Origin: Ruminococcus sp. UBA1366
GTDB lineage: Bacteria > Bacillota > Clostridia > Oscillospirales > Ruminococcaceae
NCBI GenBank assembly: GCA_002306005.1
Contig: DBRO01000023.1
Coordinates: forward strand, 11,604-20,894
Direction: 5' to 3'
DNA length: 9,291 nucleotides
The position numbers were made by a program, and so were the translations under genes. The notes under the pieces were generated by a model. It saw only the letters and a program-made list of their open reading frames with translations, had not been told where the DNA came from and ran no database searches. Below, one piece after another: positions 5,666 to 9,291 of the stretch (positions are counted from its first letter, which is position 1; each line of letters starts with the position of its first letter).

Positions 5666-8629
5666 ATGTCCGAACGCTATTCCCTTGGCATTGACGTGGG
5701 TTCCACCACAGTGAAAACCGTCATTCTGGATGGGGAAAACATCTTATATACCAAATATGAAAGGCATTATTCCAAGGTGCGGGAAACCGTCTGTGAGCAG
5801 CTGCGGCTCATTCGGGAACAATATCCCACCACGCGGTTTGCCCTCTCCCTGACCGGTTCGGCGGGGCTGGGCATTGCCGAAAGCGCCAAACTGCCGTTTG
5901 TACAGGAAGTTTATTCCGCCTTTATCGCAGTGAACACCGCCTACCCGGACACAGACGTGGTCGTGGAACTGGGTGGCGAGGACGCTAAAATCATTTTCCT
6001 TACCGGCGGCGTGGAACAGCGCATGAATGGATCCTGCGCGGGTGGTACGGGCGCGTTTATCGATCAGATGGCTACCCTACTGGATATCACACCGAACGAA
6101 CTGGACAGGCTTTCGTTAAACAACGAAAAGCTGTATCCAATTGCGTCCCGCTGCGGGGTGTTCGCAAAATCCGATATTCAGCCACTGCTCAATCAGGGTG
6201 CGCGCAAGGAGGACATTGCCGCGTCGATTTTTCAAGCCGTGGTGGACCAGACGGTTTCCGGACTGGCACAGGGCAGAAAAATTGCGGGAAAAGTGCTGTT
6301 TTTAGGCGGGCCGCTGTCATTTTTAAAAGGGCTGCGCCGTGCGTTTGTCCGCACGCTGAAATTATCGGAGGAAAATGCGATTTTTCCCGAACAAGCACCG
6401 GTATTTATGGCGTATGGCGCGGCTTTGCAGGCACGCACGCTGGATGAGGCTTTTACGATTGATGAAGCGTTGGATAAAATCATCAACGCCAAGGCCGCGG
6501 ACAACATCATTTCCGGAAAGCCATTATTCCGCGACAAGCAGGAATACATTGAGTTCGTGGAGCGGCACAAGCAGTCGGATTTGCGTTATGAGGATATTAA
6601 AACCTACCGCGGCGATGCCTATCTGGGCATTGATGCGGGTTCTACTACAACAAAGCTGGTACTGATTACGCCGGATGGCAAACTGCTGTTCCAGCATTAC
6701 AGCTCCAACCGCGGCAGTCCGCTGGACGTGATCGCCGGCAAGCTGAAAGAAATTTACGAGCTGGGCGGCGACCACCTGCATATCCGTGCCGCGGCAGTCA
6801 CCGGCTATGGAGAGGATTTAATCAAAGCCGGTTTGGGCGTGGATTTTGGCATTGTAGAAACCGTGGCGCATTATAAAGCGGCAGCGTTTTTCTGTCCGGA
6901 CGTGGATTTTATTATCGACATTGGCGGGCAGGACATTAAGTGCTTTAAGATTAAAAACAACGCCATTGACAGCATTATGTTGAACGAGGCTTGCTCCTCC
7001 GGCTGTGGTTCGTTTATCCAAACGTTCGCGCAGGCGTTGGGCTACGAAATTGCCGACTTCGCCCGACTGGGATTGTTCGCCCCCGCCCCCGTGGAACTGG
7101 GCAGCCGCTGTACGGTGTTTATGAACAGCTCCGTAAAACAGGCACAAAAGGACGGCGCTTCCGTGGAGGATATTTCTGCGGGACTTTCCTCCTCCATTAT
7201 CAAAAATGCCGTTTATAAAGTCATCCGCGCAAAATCCGTGGACGAGCTGGGCAAAAATATCGTCGTGCAGGGCGGAACGTTTTTAAACGATGCCGTTTTG
7301 CGTGCGTTTGAACAAGAACTGGGCAGAAATGTCATTCGTCCGGCGATTGCCGGACTGATGGGTGCGTTTGGCTGTGCGCTGTACGCGATGGAAAAACAAA
7401 AGGCAGAAAATTCTACGCTGATTTCCCAAGAGGCGTTAGCAAATTTCAGCTACGAATCCAAATCCGCTCAATGCCATGGCTGTACGGCAAACTGCCGGCT
7501 GAATATCATTCGGTTCAGCAACGGCGGCAGGTTTGTTTCCGGCAACCGCTGTGAAAAGGGTGCGGGTATCAAATCTGATCACAGCGGCGAGGATTTATTC
7601 GCCTACAAATACCAGCGCATCCGCGATTACGAAACCGCCCCCATCAAGAACCCCATTGCGCGCATTGGCATTCCCCTTGCACTGAGTTTTTACGACTTAA
7701 TTCCGTTCTTTTGTACGCTGTTTCATTCGCTGGGCTTTGAAACTGTCTTTTCGGAAGAAAGCACCCGCGACACCTATTACAAAGGACAGCACACCATTCC
7801 GTCCGATACCGTTTGTTATCCGGCAAAGCTGGCGCACGGACACATCATCAGCCTGCTGGAAAAAGGCGCAGACTTTATTTTCTACCCCTGCATGAGCTAC
7901 AATGTGGACGAAGGCGGCAGTGACAATCACTATAATTGTCCGGTGGTGGCATATTATCCGGAACTCCTAAAAGCCAATATGACAGAACTGAACAATGCGA
8001 ATTTTAAAGCGCCCTATTTGGACATCAACCGGAAAAATCACACCGCAAAGGTGATTTCCGATTTACTTGCCGATTATGCCGTTGACCAGCGCAGTGTATA
8101 TGCGGTTTTGAATCATGCCTACTCCGAACAGCTGCGTTTTCGGCGGCAAATACAGGAAAAAGCCTTGCGTATGATTGACAAGGCCCGCGATGAGGGCAGG
8201 CAGATTATCGTACTTGCCGGCAGACCGTATCATCTGGATCCGGAAATCAACCACGGCATTAACAAGCTGATTACCTCACTGGGCTTCACCGTGATTACAG
8301 AAGACAGTATTGCCGAATTGGTGGATGTGCCGCCGCTGGATGTACTCAACCAATGGACATATCATTCCCGTTTGTACCGTGCGGCAAAATACGTAACCGA
8401 ACAGCCCGATATGCAGTTGGTGCAGCTGGTATCATTCGGCTGCGGCATTGATGCCATTACCACGGATGAAGTGCGGGCGATTTTAGAGGAAAAAGGCAAG
8501 CTGTATACGCAGCTGAAAATTGATGAAATCAACAACCTCGGCGCAGCGAAAATCCGGTTGCGGAGCCTTGCCGCCGCCATTGAAGAAAAAAACGAGCAGG
8601 CTGTCCAGCTCACAAACAGAAAGGACTAA
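5666..8629 (+). CDS. Large 2-hydroxyacyl-CoA dehydratase activase-like protein: two ASKHA ATPase modules plus DUF2229-type region
   Basis: A 987-residue cytosolic protein related to HgdC-type activases, which use ATP to drive low-potential electrons from an iron-sulfur cluster into 2-hydroxyacyl-CoA dehydratases or benzoyl-CoA reductases. Module 1 (about 5-260) has GIDVGSTTVK (8-17), GGEDAK (103-108), NGSCAGGTG (121-129) and SRCGVFAKSD (161-170). Module 2 (about 318-575) has GIDAGSTTTK (321-330), GGQDIK (420-425), NEACSSGCG (440-448) and SRCTVFMNS (480-488). Cys124/163 and Cys443/482 match the two ligands each HgdC subunit gives to its shared [4Fe-4S] cluster. Then come C-x2-C-x3-C at 603-610 with Cys629, and a DUF2229-like region with DTVCYPAKLAHG (714-725), YPCMSYNVDE (740-749), LAGRPYHLDPEINHG (850-864) and SFGCGID (923-929). 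ATG 5666, after AGAAAGG, is preferred to GTG 5618. Fused relatives run to about 1400 residues; this one stops early and the next ORF carries the rest. Substrate unknown. Confidence 0.9.
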   Translation: MSERYSLGIDVGSTTVKTVILDGENILYTKYERHYSKVRETVCEQLRLIREQYPTTRFALSLTGSAGLGIAESAKLPFVQEVYSAFIAVNTAYPDTDVVVELGGEDAKIIFLTGGVEQRMNGSCAGGTGAFIDQMATLLDITPNELDRLSLNNEKLYPIASRCGVFAKSDIQPLLNQGARKEDIAASIFQAVVDQTVSGLAQGRKIAGKVLFLGGPLSFLKGLRRAFVRTLKLSEENAIFPEQAPVFMAYGAALQARTLDEAFTIDEALDKIINAKAADNIISGKPLFRDKQEYIEFVERHKQSDLRYEDIKTYRGDAYLGIDAGSTTTKLVLITPDGKLLFQHYSSNRGSPLDVIAGKLKEIYELGGDHLHIRAAAVTGYGEDLIKAGLGVDFGIVETVAHYKAAAFFCPDVDFIIDIGGQDIKCFKIKNNAIDSIMLNEACSSGCGSFIQTFAQALGYEIADFARLGLFAPAPVELGSRCTVFMNSSVKQAQKDGASVEDISAGLSSSIIKNAVYKVIRAKSVDELGKNIVVQGGTFLNDAVLRAFEQELGRNVIRPAIAGLMGAFGCALYAMEKQKAENSTLISQEALANFSYESKSAQCHGCTANCRLNIIRFSNGGRFVSGNRCEKGAGIKSDHSGEDLFAYKYQRIRDYETAPIKNPIARIGIPLALSFYDLIPFFCTLFHSLGFETVFSEESTRDTYYKGQHTIPSDTVCYPAKLAHGHIISLLEKGADFIFYPCMSYNVDEGGSDNHYNCPVVAYYPELLKANMTELNNANFKAPYLDINRKNHTAKVISDLLADYAVDQRSVYAVLNHAYSEQLRFRRQIQEKALRMIDKARDEGRQIIVLAGRPYHLDPEINHGINKLITSLGFTVITEDSIAELVDVPPLDVLNQWTYHSRLYRAAKYVTEQPDMQLVQLVSFGCGIDAITTDEVRAILEEKGKLYTQLKIDEINNLGAAKIRLRSLAAAIEEKNEQAVQLTNRKD

Positions 8630-8635
8630 ATTGCC

Positions 8636-9291
8636 ATGGGTGTTCATGTTGCCATGGATTCGGGAAGGGTTCATCAAACCAAATTCACCGAACAAATGAA
8701 AAAAGATTATACGATTTTGATACCGGATATGCTGCCGATTCATTTTACGCTGATTATGCGAATTTTCCGGCAGTACGGCTACAAAATGGAGCTGCTGCAA
8801 ACCTCCACGCGCAACGTGGTGGATGAGGGCTTGAAAAACGTGCATAACGACACCTGCTATCCGGCACTGCTGGTGATCGGGCAGTTTATGGACGCGCTCA
8901 AAAGCGGCAAATACGATGTTAATAAAACCGCGCTGATGATTTCTCAGACGGGCGGCGGATGCCGGGCATCCAACTACCTGCACTTACTGCGGAAAGCGCT
9001 TTCTACTACTTTTCCGCAAGTACCGGTGCTTTCTTTAAATTTCAGCGGGCTGGAAAAAAATAAGGCGTTTCAGCTTACCCTGCCGATGATGCTGAAATTG
9101 GTATACGCCGTACTGTACGGCGATATGCTGATGCTGTTATACAATCAATGCAAGCCGTATGAAATTCACGAAAACGATACGGACAAAATGCTTGCCAAGT
9201 GGGAAACCCGTTTGGGCAATATGCTTGCGGCGAACAAGTTCTTTGATACTGCCAAGCATTATCGGGCGATACTAAAGGATTTTGCCACGAT
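8636..9291 (+). CDS. C-terminal component of the activase-like protein as a separate ORF, cut by the window edge
   Basis: An open frame of 218 visible residues that runs off the right edge. It lies in the same reading frame as the preceding gene, separated only by TAA, ATT and GCC. It begins with about 15 weakly conserved residues, then FTEQMKKDYTILIPDMLPIHF (17-37). I recall an equivalent block inside single-chain activase/DUF2229 proteins just after the part encoded upstream. Probable cluster-binding cysteines are Cys74 in NDTCYPA and Cys109 in TGGGCRASNY; both segments resemble HgdB/DUF2229-type sequences. ATG 8636 is preceded at 10 nt by AAAGGA (8620-8625), which overlaps the end of the upstream gene, so independent or coupled initiation is plausible; ATG 8654 is an alternative. 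It most likely binds the 987-residue partner to form a two-chain version of the fused protein. A simple nonsense mutation is the other explanation. Confidence 0.8.
   Translation, partial: MGVHVAMDSGRVHQTKFTEQMKKDYTILIPDMLPIHFTLIMRIFRQYGYKMELLQTSTRNVVDEGLKNVHNDTCYPALLVIGQFMDALKSGKYDVNKTALMISQTGGGCRASNYLHLLRKALSTTFPQVPVLSLNFSGLEKNKAFQLTLPMMLKLVYAVLYGDMLMLLYNQCKPYEIHENDTDKMLAKWETRLGNMLAANKFFDTAKHYRAILKDFAT

Noticed and set aside
8627..8629. Programmed readthrough or recoding of the TAA stop in the activase
   Set aside because: TAA is the least leaky stop, no recoding hairpin was noticed nearby, and a normal Shine-Dalgarno and ATG follow, so reinitiation is simpler.

Overview
The window looks like chromosomal DNA of an anaerobic Bacillota, most likely Clostridia (perhaps Oscillospirales/Ruminococcaceae; this rank is inference). 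The evidence is: the order hrcA-grpE-dnaK behind a perfect CIRCE operator; a DnaK lacking the N-terminal insertion found in Gram-negative homologues; sigma-A-type promoters with purine-rich ribosome binding sites; and a very large 2-hydroxyacyl-CoA dehydratase activase-like protein of a kind common in strict anaerobes. Base composition is roughly balanced.

Layout. Positions 1-2297 (minus strand) carry the class I heat-shock operon, read leftwards as hrcA, grpE and dnaK; dnaK runs off the left edge and dnaJ would be expected beyond it. Positions 2298-2740 are the control region between two divergent operons. They hold the hrcA promoter and CIRCE, a leader stem-loop, a cre-like sequence, a nested dyad of unknown role, and the pfkA promoter and leader. 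Positions 2741-5391 (plus strand) hold 6-phosphofructokinase, an iron-sulfur-flavoprotein-like oxidoreductase that starts on the base after the pfkA stop, and a membrane-anchored polysaccharide deacetylase. A two-tier hairpin with a T tract ends this unit at about 5475. A new promoter near 5583 then drives a 987-residue double-ASKHA activase protein and, in the same reading frame after one TAA stop, a second ORF. That ORF looks like the C-terminal part of the same family and runs off the right edge.

How the genes work together. HrcA represses its own operon through CIRCE; GrpE is the nucleotide exchange factor for DnaK. PfkA is the committed step of glycolysis; the flavoprotein and deacetylase behind it are probably co-transcribed but have no evident shared pathway. 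The two right-hand ORFs probably make one ATP-driven iron-sulfur electron-transfer assembly of unknown substrate, split at a domain boundary.

The least ordinary items are the in-frame split of the activase; the pfkA leader, where a strong Shine-Dalgarno is separated from the start codon by an 8-bp hairpin containing a tiny ORF overlapping the pfkA start; the paired ASKHA modules with an extra cysteine in one; and the nested dyad between the divergent promoters. No tRNA, rRNA, CRISPR array, insertion sequence or attachment site was seen.
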